Origin: Jannaschia sp. Os4
Lineage (GTDB): Bacteria > Pseudomonadota > Alphaproteobacteria > Rhodobacterales > Rhodobacteraceae
Assembly (NCBI RefSeq): GCF_016820245.1
Contig: NZ_JAFCAR010000003.1
Span: forward strand, 453,001 to 517,000
Direction: 5' to 3'
DNA: 64,000 nucleotides
Shown here: one piece after another, positions 51,914 through 61,023 of the stretch
How the letters are laid out: every line of letters begins with the position of its first letter
How positions within the stretch are numbered: position 1 is the first letter of the stretch
Notes under the pieces: generated by a model
Seen by the model: the letters and a program-made list of their open reading frames with translations, nothing else
What the model was told of the DNA's origin: nothing
Databases searched by the model: none
Program-made: the position numbers and the translations under genes

Positions 51914-52615
51914 TCAGCCCTCGCGCGGGGGGGTCCGCATCCCCTTGGCCACCGCGTCGCGCGCCATGAAGCGGTCGAGATAGGCCTGCAGGTGCGGGTG
52001 GTCGTCCCAGCCGACGGCGTCCTTCGTCTCGTAGAAGTTCAGGGCGTTCAGCCACGGGGCGATGGCGATGTCGGCGATGGAGTACTCGCCCGTCACCCAG
52101 TCGCGCCCCTCCAGCCGGCCCGCGATCACGCCGAGGAGGCGCCTCGACTCGTCCACGTAGCGCTCGCGCGGGCGGGGATCCTCGATCTCCTTGCCGGCGA
52201 ACTTGGAGAAGTAGCCCATCTGGCCGAACATCGGGCCGAGGCCGCCCATCTGCCACATGAGCCACTGGATCGCCTCGGCGCGCTTGGCCCCGCCCGAGCC
52301 GATCAGCGTCCCCGCCTTGTCGGCGAGGTAAATCAGGATCGCCCCGCTCTCGAACAGGCCGAGCGGCGCGCCCCCCGGCCCGTCGGGGTCGATGATCGCG
52401 GGTATCTTGTTGTTCGGGTTGAGGGACAGGAACTCGGGCGACTTCACGTCGGCGTCCGAAAGGGTGACGCGATGCGCCTCGTAGGGGAAGCCCGTCTCCT
52501 CCAGCATGATCGACGCCTTGACGCCGTTTGGGGTCGGGAAGCTGAACAGCTGGATCACGGAGGGGTCCTGCGGGACCCATCTCCGGGTGATCGGGAAGGC
52601 GGAGAGGTCGGCCAT
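51914..52615 (-). CDS. Glutathione S-transferase family protein (YghU-like)
   Basis: This is a 233-residue GST. The N-terminal thioredoxin-like domain has [11 protein letters not shown] (active-site Asn region of the YghU/Nu class), N-P-N-N-K-I-P-A-I and the E-S-G-A-I-L-I-Y-L glutathione-gamma-Glu motif; an all-helical C-domain follows. Such proteins bind two glutathiones or reduce disulfides. ATG 52615 with GAAGGA upstream replaces a much longer spurious frame. Cytoplasmic, detoxification or thiol homeostasis. Confidence 0.9.
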   Translation of the reverse strand: MADLSAFPITRRWVPQDPSVIQLFSFPTPNGVKASIMLEETGFPYEAHRVTLSDADVKSPEFLSLNPNNKIPAIIDPDGPGGAPLGLFESGAILIYLADKAGTLIGSGGAKRAEAIQWLMWQMGGLGPMFGQMGYFSKFAGKEIEDPRPRERYVDESRRLLGVIAGRLEGRDWVTGEYSIADIAIAPWLNALNFYETKDAVGWDDHPHLQAYLDRFMARDAVAKGMRTPPREG

Positions 52616-52760
52616 GGGGTGTTCCTTCGGTTGCGGTCCCCGGCCTAACTCAATCGCGGCGAGAATATGGCGTGACTTGTGTGCGTTTTTCCGCAGGCTG
52701 TCCGCATCCGACCGGGTCCAGCCCCGGATTCGGGACGAGATCAGGCAAAGGGACGACCGG

Positions 52761-53201
52761 ATGATCAACGAGTTCAAGGATTTCATCGCCAAGGGCAATG
52801 TCATGGACATGGCCGTCGGCATCATCATCGGCGCGGCGTTCACCGCGATCGTGACGTCGCTGGTGGGCGACATCATCAACCCGATCATCGCGCTGTTCAC
52901 CGGCGGGATCGATTTCTCGGGCTGGTTCTACGTACTGGGCGAGGGCGAGTTCGCCTCGATCGAGGCCGCGACCGAGGCGGGCGTGCCGGTGTTCGCTGTG
53001 GGCAAGTTCATCATGGCCGTGATCAACTTCCTGATCGTCGCCTTCGTCGTGTTCATGCTGGTCAAGATGGTGAACCGCATCAAGGCCGCCGCCGAGAAGC
53101 CCGACGAGGTCGCGCCCGAGGTCGTCACAGGCCCCTCGGAGCTGGACGTGCTCCTCGAGATCCGCGACTCGCTGCGGTCGAGCGCGACCCCGGCCGAGTG
53201 A
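52761..53201 (+). CDS. mscL: Large-conductance mechanosensitive channel
   Basis: MscL opens under membrane tension to release solutes on osmotic downshock. The 146-residue chain starts with the S1 helix [18 protein letters not shown]1 has [10 protein letters not shown]; the periplasmic loop and TM2 ([16 protein letters not shown]) follow, ending in a charged helix. AAGGGA precedes ATG 52761. Single gene; divergent from the GST. Confidence 0.95.
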   Translation: MINEFKDFIAKGNVMDMAVGIIIGAAFTAIVTSLVGDIINPIIALFTGGIDFSGWFYVLGEGEFASIEAATEAGVPVFAVGKFIMAVINFLIVAFVVFMLVKMVNRIKAAAEKPDEVAPEVVTGPSELDVLLEIRDSLRSSATPAE

Positions 53202-53202
53202 G

Positions 53203-53502
53203 CTAGAGCAGGGCCGCCGCCGCGTAGGCGGCGGCCCCCGCGGCGACGGCCCACATCGCGTCGCGCCGCCACGCCCCCACCGCCAGCGCCGCCGCGCAGC
53301 CCGCGAGGGCCGCGACCTCCACGCCCCCCTCGGCGGGCGTCAGGACGAGGGGCGCGACGAGGCCGGGCATCACCGCGACGCCCGTGTAGCGCAGGTGCCG
53401 CCGGATCCAGTCGGGCAGGGGGCGGTCCCCGATCAGGCCGAGGAAGCTCCAGCGGATGGCCCACGTGGCGAGGCCCATGATCCCTATGGCGAGCCACGTC
53501 AT
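53203..53502 (-). CDS. azlD: AzlD family branched-chain amino acid exporter subunit
   Basis: AzlD is the small partner of AzlC; together they export branched-chain amino acids. The 99 residues have four helices with I-M-G-L-A-T-W-A-I-R-W and Y-T-G-V-A-V-M-P-G-L-V-A-P family segments. It overlaps azlC by ATGA. Ends one base from mscL (convergent). Confidence 0.88.
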   Translation of the reverse strand: MTWLAIGIMGLATWAIRWSFLGLIGDRPLPDWIRRHLRYTGVAVMPGLVAPLVLTPAEGGVEVAALAGCAAALAVGAWRRDAMWAVAAGAAAYAAAALL

Positions 53503-54179
53503 GTCGTGCGGCGCTCCACCTCGGCGCCGACCGCAATGGCGATCAGCGCCGCGATCAGCAGGCCGCCGTTCCACGGCACCCCCGCGAGCGCGAGCGTCAG
53601 GACGACGGAGGTAACGGCGGCGGCGGCGTGGGCGGCGGTCCTGAGCATGGGGGCCACGAGGGCCACGAAGGCGAGCGGCACCGCGAACCCGAGCGGGAGC
53701 CAGTCGGGCAGCGCCGCGCCGAGCAGGGCGCCCGCCGCGGTGGCGCCGACCCATGCGGGGAACACGTAGGAGGCGGTGCCCGCGAAGTAGGCGACCTTGT
53801 CGCGGGTCGACCAGCCGGGCGCGTCCTCGAACCGGGCCTGCGCGAGGGCGTAGGTCTGGTCCACGAGCAGGTAGCCGATCACCGCGCGCTGCCACGGGGG
53901 CGCGTCGCCCAGATGCGGGACGAGGGCGGCGGAGTACATCATCATCCGCAGGTTCACCGCGAGCCCCGACAGGACCGCGACGGCGAGGGGCGCGCCCTCC
54001 TGCGCGAGCCCCAGCGTGGTCAGCTGCGAGGCCCCGGCGACGACGATGGCGGAGAAGGCGACGACCTTCTCGAAGGAGAGCCCGGCCTCGGTCCCGATGA
54101 CGCCGAAGAGGGCGCCGAACGGGACCATGATGAACAGGAAGGGCGCGCCGTCGCGGGCGCCGCGGGCGAAGGGCGACAT
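53499..54179 (-). CDS. azlC: AzlC family branched-chain amino acid exporter subunit
   Basis: The large AzlC subunit (226 residues) has about six helices, with P-F-G-A-L-F-G-V-I-G and the V-V-A-G-A-S-Q-L-T-T and N-L-R-M-M-M-Y-S-A-A-L-V-P-H-L motifs typical of AzlC. ATG 54179 is the start of the domain; a much longer open frame upstream is out of register with ald and not coding. It forms an operon with azlD. Substrate inferred from family. Confidence 0.9.
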   Translation of the reverse strand: MSPFARGARDGAPFLFIMVPFGALFGVIGTEAGLSFEKVVAFSAIVVAGASQLTTLGLAQEGAPLAVAVLSGLAVNLRMMMYSAALVPHLGDAPPWQRAVIGYLLVDQTYALAQARFEDAPGWSTRDKVAYFAGTASYVFPAWVGATAAGALLGAALPDWLPLGFAVPLAFVALVAPMLRTAAHAAAAVTSVVLTLALAGVPWNGGLLIAALIAIAVGAEVERRTT

Positions 54180-54229
54180 GGGCGCCGCGCTACGCCGCCG
54201 CCCGCCGGGGGGCAAGCGGGCGGGGGCGC

Positions 54230-55348
54230 TCAGGCGGCGAGGGCGTCCTCCGGGGCGATGGCGGGCAGGCCCAGCGCCTCGCCCACCGCCGCTTGGGTCA
54301 GCCGGCCCCCGTGCACGTTGAGCCCCGCGCGCAGGTGCGGATCGGCGAGGCAGGCCTCGCGCCAGCCGTGGTCGGCGAGCGCCATGAGGAAGGGCAGCGT
54401 CGCGTTGCCCAAGGCGATGGTGGAGGTGCGCGCCACCGCGCCGGGCATGTTGGCCACGCAGTAGTGCATGATCCCGTCCACCTCGTAGATCGGGTCCTGA
54501 TGGGTGGTGGCGCGCGAGGTCTCGAAGCAGCCGCCTTGGTCGATCGCCACGTCCACGATGGCCGCGCCGGGCTTCATGTCCGCCAGCTGCGCGCGCGTCA
54601 CCAGCTTGGGCGCGGCGGCGCCGGGCACCAGCACCGCGCCGATCACGAGGTCGGCCCCGGCCACCATCTCGGCGGTGGCGGCGGCGCTGGCGTAGCGGGT
54701 GCCGAAGGTGGCGCCGAACGTCTCGTCCAGCTGGCGCAGGCGGACGAGCGAGCGGTCGAGCACGGTGACGTCCGCGCCCATCCCGGCGGCGATGCGCGCC
54801 GCGTGGGTGCCGACGACGCCGCCGCCGATGACGGCGACCTTGGCGGGGCCGACGCCGGGCACGCCGCCCATCAGGACGCCCCGCCCGCCATTGGCCTTCT
54901 GCAGGGTCCAAGCCCCCATCTGCGGGGCCAGCCGTCCCGCGACCTCGGACATCGGCGCGAGCAGGGGCAGACCGCCGCGGGCGTCGGTGACGGTCTCGTA
55001 GGCGATGCAGGTCGCGCCGGAGCGCAGCAGGTCGCGGGTCTGCTCGGGGTCGGGGGCGAGGTGGAGGTAGGTGAACAGCACCTGCCCCTCGCGGAGCATG
55101 GCGCGCTCGGGGGCCTGCGGCTCCTTCACCTTCACGATCAGGTCGGCCTGCTCGAACACGGCGGCCGCGTCGGGCAAGAGGGTGGCGCCGGCGGCGGCGT
55201 AGTCGTCGTCGGAGAAGCCGGAGCCGATGCCCGCGCCGCGCTGCACGACGACCTCGTGGCCGTGGGCCACGGCCTCGTGGGCGGCGGCGGGGGTGAGGCC
55301 CACCCGGAACTCCTGGGGCTTGATCTCGGTGGGGCAGCCGATGCGCAT
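54230..55348 (-). CDS. ald: Alanine dehydrogenase
   Basis: Ald interconverts L-alanine and pyruvate + ammonia with NAD(H). Lys75 in V-K-V-K-E-P-Q and His96 in T-Y-L-H-L-A-P-D are the catalytic pair; the NAD fold is V-I-G-G-G-V-V-G-T-H-A-A. It has 372 residues, standard length. AGGAGG precedes ATG 55348; the longer frame to 55537 crosses the divergent promoter. The divergent Lrp gene is the probable alanine-responsive activator. Confidence 0.95.
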   Translation of the reverse strand: MRIGCPTEIKPQEFRVGLTPAAAHEAVAHGHEVVVQRGAGIGSGFSDDDYAAAGATLLPDAAAVFEQADLIVKVKEPQAPERAMLREGQVLFTYLHLAPDPEQTRDLLRSGATCIAYETVTDARGGLPLLAPMSEVAGRLAPQMGAWTLQKANGGRGVLMGGVPGVGPAKVAVIGGGVVGTHAARIAAGMGADVTVLDRSLVRLRQLDETFGATFGTRYASAAATAEMVAGADLVIGAVLVPGAAAPKLVTRAQLADMKPGAAIVDVAIDQGGCFETSRATTHQDPIYEVDGIMHYCVANMPGAVARTSTIALGNATLPFLMALADHGWREACLADPHLRAGLNVHGGRLTQAAVGEALGLPAIAPEDALAA

Positions 55349-55428
55349 GGGGTCCTCCTGCGTTCCGGCGAAGCCTAGCCCGAGGGGCGCGGGGAACGGT
55401 CCCTCGTTTCCCGCCGGGATGCACGGTT

Positions 55429-55447
55429 TGCGGCGGGTGGTCCCGCA
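55429..55447. promoter_or_regulatory. Inverted repeat in the ald/Lrp divergent promoter
   Basis: TGCGG (55429-55433), nine-base spacer, CCGCA (55443-55447). It lies in the 128-bp gap between ald and the Lrp gene, 29 bases before the regulator's ATG. Lrp-family sites are degenerate palindromes of this size, so it is a candidate site. Confidence 0.4.
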
Positions 55448-55476
55448 GCATAGCATCCGCGACGGGAGGATTTCGC

Positions 55477-55941
55477 ATGACCGATCGGATCGATGACATG
55501 GATGCCCGGCTGCTGCGCCTCGTCCAGCGGGACGCACGCCTGACCGTGGCGCAGATGTCGGAGCGGCTGGGCCTCTCGCCCTCGGCCTGCCACCGGCGGC
55601 TGCAGCGGCTGGAGCGGGACGGGGTGCTGCGCGGGACGGTCGCGCTGGTGGACGCGCGGGCGCTGGGCCGTGCGACGACGGCCTTCGTGGAGATCAGCCT
55701 TTCCAGCCAAGCGGACGAGGTGCTGGACGCGTTCGAGGCGACGGTGGCGCGCATCCCGGAGGTGCTGGAATGCCACCTGATGACCGGGGCCTACGACTAC
55801 CTGCTGAAGGTGGTGGCGCGGGACACGGACGACTTCGCGCGGCTGCACCGCCGCCACCTCGCCTCGCTGCCGGGGGTGGCGAAGATCCAGTCGTCCTTCG
55901 CGCTCAAGACCGTGCGGGAGACGACCGCGCTGCCGGTGTGA
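55477..55941 (+). CDS. Lrp/AsnC family regulator (AldR-like)
   Basis: This 154-residue Lrp-type regulator has a helix-turn-helix with L-T-V-A-Q-M-S-E-R-L-G-L-S-P-S-A-C-H-R-R-L at about 22-42 and the RAM effector domain with C-H-L-M-T-G-A-Y-D-Y-L-L-K-V-V. GGGAGG precedes the ATG. Next to and divergent from ald, it probably activates ald with alanine as effector, as AldR does in related bacteria. fdhD starts 41 bases after. Confidence 0.9.
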   Translation: MTDRIDDMDARLLRLVQRDARLTVAQMSERLGLSPSACHRRLQRLERDGVLRGTVALVDARALGRATTAFVEISLSSQADEVLDAFEATVARIPEVLECHLMTGAYDYLLKVVARDTDDFARLHRRHLASLPGVAKIQSSFALKTVRETTALPV

Positions 55942-55982
55942 GGACGCTTGCGTCGCGGTCTGCTCGGGATCATCCCTTCCGC

Positions 55983-56807
55983 ATGGCCACGCTCCTGCCC
56001 GACACCCTCGCGGTCGCCCCCGACCCCGACGACCCCCGCCTGACGCGGGACGTCCGGGCCGTGGACGAGACCGGCGCGGCCGTGGACCTGCGCGCGGTCG
56101 AGGAGCGCCCGCTGACGATCTACCTGAACGCGCGGGAGATCGTCACGGCGATGACCTTGGGGGACCATCCGGAATGGCTGGCGCTGGGGTTCCTCACGAA
56201 CCAGGGGATGCTGTCGGCGTCGGACGAGGTGACGGGGGTGGAGCACGACGCGGAGCTGGGCGTCGTCGTGGTGCGGACCGCCGTGGAGACCGACCACGAG
56301 GCCAAGCTGGCGCGCGCCACGCGCACCTCGGGCTGCGCGGTGGGGACGGTGTTCGGGGACATGATGGAGGGGCTGGAGGGGCTGGTCCTGCCGCCGACGG
56401 AGGTGCGGGTGTCGGACCTCCACGCGCTGAGCCACGCGATCAACCGGGTGCCGTCGCTCTACCTCGCCGCGGGCGCGATCCACGGGACGTGCCTGTGCCG
56501 GGGGGCGGAGCCGCTGGCCTATTTCGAGGACGTGGGACGCCACAACGCGGTGGACAAGCTGGCGGGCTGGATGCGCGACACGGGCACCGCGCCGGGCGAC
56601 AAGCTGCTCTACACGACGGGGCGGCTGACCTCGGAGATGGTTATCAAGTGCGCGCTGATGGGCATCCCGGCGGTGGCGTCGCGCTCGGGCTTCACGGCGT
56701 GGGGGGTGGAGATCGCGCGGCAGGTCGGCCTGACGGTGATCGGGCGGCTGAAGGGAAAGCGCTTCCTCTGCGTGGCGGGCGACGCGCGGCTGGTGCGGGA
56801 CGCATGA
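55983..56807 (+). CDS. fdhD: Formate dehydrogenase accessory sulfurtransferase FdhD
   Basis: FdhD hands sulfur to the molybdenum cofactor of formate dehydrogenase. It has 274 residues; the active-site loop reads S-G-C-A-V-G with Cys118, so of the C-x2-C pair known from E. coli only the first Cys is present. C-terminal motifs F-E-D-V-G-R-H-N-A-V-D-K and T-T-G-R-L-T-S-E-M-V are intact. It heads an operon of overlapping genes ending in moeA. No formate dehydrogenase genes lie in the window. Confidence 0.92.
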   Translation: MATLLPDTLAVAPDPDDPRLTRDVRAVDETGAAVDLRAVEERPLTIYLNAREIVTAMTLGDHPEWLALGFLTNQGMLSASDEVTGVEHDAELGVVVVRTAVETDHEAKLARATRTSGCAVGTVFGDMMEGLEGLVLPPTEVRVSDLHALSHAINRVPSLYLAAGAIHGTCLCRGAEPLAYFEDVGRHNAVDKLAGWMRDTGTAPGDKLLYTTGRLTSEMVIKCALMGIPAVASRSGFTAWGVEIARQVGLTVIGRLKGKRFLCVAGDARLVRDA

Positions 56808-57067
56808 TCGCCGCGTGGATCGTCCTGCTGCTCGGCGGCTTGGTCGGGGGCATCCTCGTGGCGGTGGGCGCGACGCGGGCGATGGGGGCGCTGGCGGTCG
56901 CGCTGGGCCGCCCGATGGACCAGCGGGCGCTGCGCCGGGTGCTGCTGACCGGCGACCCGGACGCGCCCGCGCCCCTGCTGCTGCGCGCGCGGCTGTGGGC
57001 GGCGGCGAACGCGGCGTGGCCGCTGGCGTGGCTGCTCGCCGCGATGTGGCTGTGGAGCCGCATGTGA
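56804..57067 (+). CDS. Small membrane protein between fdhD and mobA
   Basis: This 87-residue unrecognised protein has a hydrophobic helix at about 3-24 (I-A-A-W-I-V-L-L-L-G-G-L-V-G), a charged middle (R-A-L-R-R-V-L-L-T-G-D), and a second helix with Trp at the end (W-P-L-A-W-L-L-A-A-M-W-L-W). Coupled by ATGA to fdhD and by GTGA to mobA, so it is translated with both. A membrane tether for the maturation proteins is conceivable but unsupported. Confidence 0.65.
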   Translation: MIAAWIVLLLGGLVGGILVAVGATRAMGALAVALGRPMDQRALRRVLLTGDPDAPAPLLLRARLWAAANAAWPLAWLLAAMWLWSRM

Positions 57068-57639
57068 CCCCCGCCGTGATCCTCGCGGGCGGGGCGGCGC
57101 GGCGCATGGGCGGCGGGGACGCGCATGTGGTGGACAAGGCGCGGCTGGTGCTGCGGGGGCGCCCGCTGATCGACCACCTGTTGGTCCGGCTGCGCCCGCA
57201 GGTGGGGGCCGTGGCGCTGAACGCCAACGGCGATCCGGCGCGGTGGGCCGATCTAGGGCTGCCGGTGCTGCCCGACACGGTTCCCGGCCGGCCCGGCCCC
57301 TTGGCGGGCGTGCTGGCGGGGATGGAGTGGGCGGCGGGGCAGGGGGCCACCCATGTGGTCTCGGCGGCCGCCGACACGCCGTTCCCGCCCGTCGATCTGG
57401 TCGAGCGGCTGCGGGCGGGGGGCGACCTCGTGCTGGCGGCGACGGACCGGCCGCAGCCGACCTTCGGGCTGTGGCCCGTGCGGCTGGCCGACGACCTGCG
57501 CGCGGCGCTGGAGGGGGGGCTGCGGAAGGTGACGCATTGGACCGACCGGCACGGGGCGGCGACGGCGCGGTTCCCGGAGGGGAGCTTCACCAACGTGAAC
57601 ACGCCGGACGACCTCGCCGCCTTGGAGGCCGCGCCATGA
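57064..57639 (+). CDS. mobA: Molybdenum cofactor guanylyltransferase MobA
   Basis: MobA attaches GMP to molybdopterin to make the MGD cofactor. It has 191 residues; the nucleotide-binding start V-I-L-A-G-G-A-A-R-R-M-G-G-G-D is interrupted by A-H-V-V-D before the conserved K-A-R-L-V-L, an insertion of about five residues relative to the usual G-G-x-D-K-x-L. Later segments P-G-R-P-G-P-L-A-G-V-L and A-A-A-D-T-P-F match. GTG start in a GTGA overlap. Confidence 0.9.
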   Translation: MTPAVILAGGAARRMGGGDAHVVDKARLVLRGRPLIDHLLVRLRPQVGAVALNANGDPARWADLGLPVLPDTVPGRPGPLAGVLAGMEWAAGQGATHVVSAAADTPFPPVDLVERLRAGGDLVLAATDRPQPTFGLWPVRLADDLRAALEGGLRKVTHWTDRHGAATARFPEGSFTNVNTPDDLAALEAAP

Positions 57640-58118
57640 GCCTGTGGGGGATCGTCGGGCGCAAGGACATGGGCAAGACGACCCTGACGGTGGCGCTGGT
57701 GGAGGAACTGACGGCGCGGGGTCTGGTGGTGAGCACGCTGAAGCGGACGCATCACGCGCTGGACCTCGAGACGCCGGGCACGGACAGCCACCGCCACCGC
57801 GCCGCGGGGGCGGCGCAGACGATGCTGGTGAGCGACGCGCGGATCACGGTGATGGAGGAGGTGGCGGAGCCCTCGCTGCTCCACGCGCTGACGCGGCTGT
57901 CGCCCTGCGACGTGGTGCTGGCCGAGGGGTGGAAGGCGGGGCGCCACCGGCGCATCGAGGTCTGGCGGCCCGGCGGGGCGGCGCCCTTGGCGGCAGGGGA
58001 CCCAAGCATCGCGGTGGTCGCGGCGCCCGGGGCGCGGGCCCCGGTGGAGGGGGTGGTGCTGGACCTCGACGACGTGGGTGCGGTCGCGGACTGGATGCTG
58101 GCATGGACCACGACCTGA
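57636..58118 (+). CDS. mobB: Molybdopterin-guanine dinucleotide biosynthesis protein MobB
   Basis: MobB is a P-loop protein that assists MobA or binds the cofactor. It has 160 residues; the Walker A is G-I-V-G-R-K-D-M-G-K-T-T, L-K-R-T-H-H contacts the cofactor, D-S-H-R-H-R-A-A-G and E-G-W-K follow. It is coupled to mobA by ATGA and overlaps moeA by 16 bases. Confidence 0.92.
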   Translation: MSLWGIVGRKDMGKTTLTVALVEELTARGLVVSTLKRTHHALDLETPGTDSHRHRAAGAAQTMLVSDARITVMEEVAEPSLLHALTRLSPCDVVLAEGWKAGRHRRIEVWRPGGAAPLAAGDPSIAVVAAPGARAPVEGVVLDLDDVGAVADWMLAWTTT

Positions 58119-60118
58119 TCGTCGTCGCGGACTGGTCCGCCGCCGCGCAGCCCACCCCGGCCAAACCTTCGAAGGACGCGATCTGGGTCTGCGCGGACCG
58201 GCGGGGGGCGCAGGAGGTGCGCTACTTCCGCACCCGCCACGCGGCGTGGGGGTGGATCGACGCGCTGCTGGACGAGGGGCTGCGGACGCTCCTGGGGTTC
58301 GACTTCGCCTTCGGCTGGCCCGCGGGCTTTGCGGAGCGGCTGACGGGGCGGGCGGAGGCGCTGGCGGTGTGGGACCACCTCGCCGCGCGGATAGAGGACG
58401 CGCCGGACAATTCCAACGACCGCTTCGCCGTGGCGGCCGCGCTGAACGCGCGCTTCCCAGGCACGGGGCCGTTCTGGGGGGCGCCAAGGCCGCTGGAGGG
58501 GCTGCCGCAGAGGGACCTGCGCGACGGTCACGGCCTGCCGGAGCGGCGGCTGGTGGAGGCGCACGCGCCCTCGGCCACGCCGGTCTGGCAACTGGCCTAT
58601 GCGGGGGCGGTGGGGTCGCAGGCGCTGATGGGGACGGCTGCGCTGGCGCGGCTGCGGGCGCGGCGGGCGGTGACGGTCTGGCCGCAGGAGACGGGGTTCG
58701 CGGTGCCGGACGCGCGGGTCACGGTGGCGGAGATCTATCCGTCCCTCTTCCCGCCCGCGCCGCATGCGATCCGCGACGCGGGGCAGGTGATGGCGACGGC
58801 GGCCGCCCTGCGCGCGGCGCCGGACACGTGGTTCACCGAGCCGAGGCAGGTCGCGTCGGAGGCGGTCGCGCGGGAGGAGGGGTGGATCTTGGGCGTGCTG
58901 CCGCCGTCGTCGTGTCTCGCGCTGCCCGCCGGGCGGGACTGGACGCCGGTGGCCGAGGTGCTGGCCGACCTGCGGGCGGGGGCCGCGCCGGCGACGGGGA
59001 GCGAGACCGTCGGCCTGCTCGACGCGGCGGGGCGCGTCCTCGCGGGGCCGGTGGCGGCGCGGCGCGCCAACCCGCCGCATCCCAACAGCGCGGTGGACGG
59101 CTGGGGCTTCGCCCATGCCACGCTCGCCCCCGGCCCGATCCCGGTGCAGCCGGGGCGGGCGGCGGCGGGGCGGCCGTTCGAGGGGGCGGTGGCACCGGGC
59201 CGCGCGCTGCGCATCCTGACGGGGGCCGCGCTGCCCGAGGGCGTGGACACCGTCGCGCTGCAGGAGGACGCGACGGAGGCGGAGGGCCACCTCGTGCTGC
59301 GCGGGGTGCCCAAGCGGGGCGCCAACACCCGACCGGCGGGCGAGGACGTGGCGGCGGGCGACGCGGTGCTGCCCGGGGGGGCCGTGCTGCGCCCGCAGGA
59401 CCTCGCGCTGGCCGCCGCCGCCGGGCACGGCGCCTTGGAGGTGCGCGAGCGGCTGCGGGTGGGCGTGCTGTCGACTGGGGACGAGGTGACGCCACCCGGC
59501 GCGGACCACGGCACGGCGGACGCGAACCGGCCGATGCTGCTGGCGATGCTGGCGGCGTGGGGGCTGGCGCCCGTCGATCTGGGCCACGTGCCGGACGACC
59601 CGGACGCGTTGGCCGCCGCGCTGACGGGCGGCCTGCCCGCGATCCTGACGACGGGGGGCGCGTCGGACGGGGACGAGGACCACCTGTCGCGGCTGATGCG
59701 CGCGCGGGGGACGGTGCGGACGTGGCGCGTGGCGCTCAAGCCGGGGCGTCCGCTGATGCTGGCCGACTGGGGCGGGACGCGGGTGTTCGGCCTGCCGGGC
59801 AACCCGGTGGCGGCCTTCACCTGCGCGGCGTGGTTCGCCCGGCCCGCCCTGCGCGCGATGGCCGGGGCGGGGTGGGCGGAGCCGCGCCCGCTGCACGTGC
59901 CCGCCGCCTTCGCCAAGCGGCGCAAGCCGGGACGGACGGAACTGCTGCGTGCGCGGCTGGACGCGCGGGGCCGTGCGGAGGTGTTCGCCTCGGAGGGGTC
60001 GGGGCGGACGAGCGGATTGTCGTGGGCACGGGGCCTCGTGCACCTGCCGCCCGAGGGCGGCGACGTGGGGCCGGGCGACCTCGTGGACTACGTGCCGTTC
60101 GCGGAGCTGGGGCTGTAG
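58103..60118 (+). CDS. moeA: Fusion: DUF429-like domain + MoeA molybdenum transferase
   Basis: This 671-residue single reading frame with no internal stop has two parts. Residues 1-265 resemble DUF429-type proteins (D-W-S-A at the start, L-G-F-D-F-A-F-G-W-P). Residues about 281-671 are MoeA, which inserts molybdate into molybdopterin: N-S-A-V-D-G-W-G-F, I-L-T-G-A-A-L-P-E-G, S-T-G-D-E-V, T-T-G-G-A-S-D-G-D-E-D-H, L-K-P-G-R-P-L and L-P-G-N-P-V-A are intact. In relatives these are usually separate or adjacent genes. An internal start (GTG codons near residue 282) could also give a separate MoeA. It is the last gene of the operon. Confidence 0.85.
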   Translation: MDHDLIVVADWSAAAQPTPAKPSKDAIWVCADRRGAQEVRYFRTRHAAWGWIDALLDEGLRTLLGFDFAFGWPAGFAERLTGRAEALAVWDHLAARIEDAPDNSNDRFAVAAALNARFPGTGPFWGAPRPLEGLPQRDLRDGHGLPERRLVEAHAPSATPVWQLAYAGAVGSQALMGTAALARLRARRAVTVWPQETGFAVPDARVTVAEIYPSLFPPAPHAIRDAGQVMATAAALRAAPDTWFTEPRQVASEAVAREEGWILGVLPPSSCLALPAGRDWTPVAEVLADLRAGAAPATGSETVGLLDAAGRVLAGPVAARRANPPHPNSAVDGWGFAHATLAPGPIPVQPGRAAAGRPFEGAVAPGRALRILTGAALPEGVDTVALQEDATEAEGHLVLRGVPKRGANTRPAGEDVAAGDAVLPGGAVLRPQDLALAAAAGHGALEVRERLRVGVLSTGDEVTPPGADHGTADANRPMLLAMLAAWGLAPVDLGHVPDDPDALAAALTGGLPAILTTGGASDGDEDHLSRLMRARGTVRTWRVALKPGRPLMLADWGGTRVFGLPGNPVAAFTCAAWFARPALRAMAGAGWAEPRPLHVPAAFAKRRKPGRTELLRARLDARGRAEVFASEGSGRTSGLSWARGLVHLPPEGGDVGPGDLVDYVPFAELGL

Positions 60119-60212
60119 CGGAGACGGCGCGGACTGCCGAAACTGGGACCGGACGTCCAAGTTTTCCGCAGCGCCATTGCCCCGCCCGGCCCCCCGCCAT
60201 AGGTCCGCTCGC

Positions 60213-61022
60213 ATGGACCTCCCCGCCTTCCTCCGCCGCAAGAAACCGGGACCGCGCGTCGCCGTCGTCCGCCTGCAGGGGGTCATCGCGGCCCAAGGCC
60301 GGGGCGCGACGCTGAACTCGGCGGGCATCGGCCCGATCCTCGCCCGCGCCTTCAAGGCCAAGAAGCCCGCCGCCGTGGCGCTTATCGTGAACTCGCCCGG
60401 CGGCTCGCCGGTGCAGTCCGCGCTGATCGGGCGCCACATCCGGCGGCTGGCCGAGGAGACGAAGACGCCGGTCCACGCCTTCGTGGAGGACGTGGCGGCC
60501 TCTGGCGGCTACTGGCTCGCGGCGGCCGCCGACGACATCCACGTGGACGACAGCTCCGTCACCGGCTCGATCGGCGTGATCTCGGCGGGCTTCGGCTTCA
60601 CCGGCGCGCTGGAGAAGCTGGGCGTCGAGCGGCGCGTCCACACGGCGGGCAAGGACAAGTCCCTGCTCGACCCGTTCCGCCCCGAGCGGGACGAGGACAT
60701 CGACCGGCTCAAGCAGATCCAGTCGCGCGTGCACGACGCCTTCATCGCCCACGTCAAGGCGCGGCGGGGCGAGCGGCTGGACCTGACGAACGAGGATCTC
60801 TTCACCGGCGCGGTCTTCGTCGGCATGGAGGCGGTCGAGGCGGGCCTCGCCGACGGGGTGGGCCACGCCACGGACGTGCTCAAGGCGAAGTACGGCGAGG
60901 ACGTGCGCTTCGTCGCCTACGCGCCGCGCCGCCCGTTCCTGCGCCGCCTCGCGCCGGGGATCCTCGACGCGGCCCTCGGGGCGGTCGAGGAGCGGACCCA
61001 CTGGGCGCGCTACGGCCTCTGA
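60213..61022 (+). CDS. S49 family serine peptidase (SppA-like)
   Basis: This 269-residue S49 peptidase has nucleophile Ser97 in D-V-A-A-S-G-G-Y-W, with the family's N-S-P-G-G-S turn before it and the G-S-I-G-V-I-S segment after. The candidate catalytic Lys lies in G-K-D-K-S at 146-150. No signal peptide or transmembrane helix is evident, so it is a small cytoplasmic or peripheral form rather than the full SppA. It probably degrades signal-peptide remnants. The small zinc-ribbon gene follows after one base. Confidence 0.86.
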   Translation: MDLPAFLRRKKPGPRVAVVRLQGVIAAQGRGATLNSAGIGPILARAFKAKKPAAVALIVNSPGGSPVQSALIGRHIRRLAEETKTPVHAFVEDVAASGGYWLAAAADDIHVDDSSVTGSIGVISAGFGFTGALEKLGVERRVHTAGKDKSLLDPFRPERDEDIDRLKQIQSRVHDAFIAHVKARRGERLDLTNEDLFTGAVFVGMEAVEAGLADGVGHATDVLKAKYGEDVRFVAYAPRRPFLRRLAPGILDAALGAVEERTHWARYGL

Positions 61023-61023
61023 G

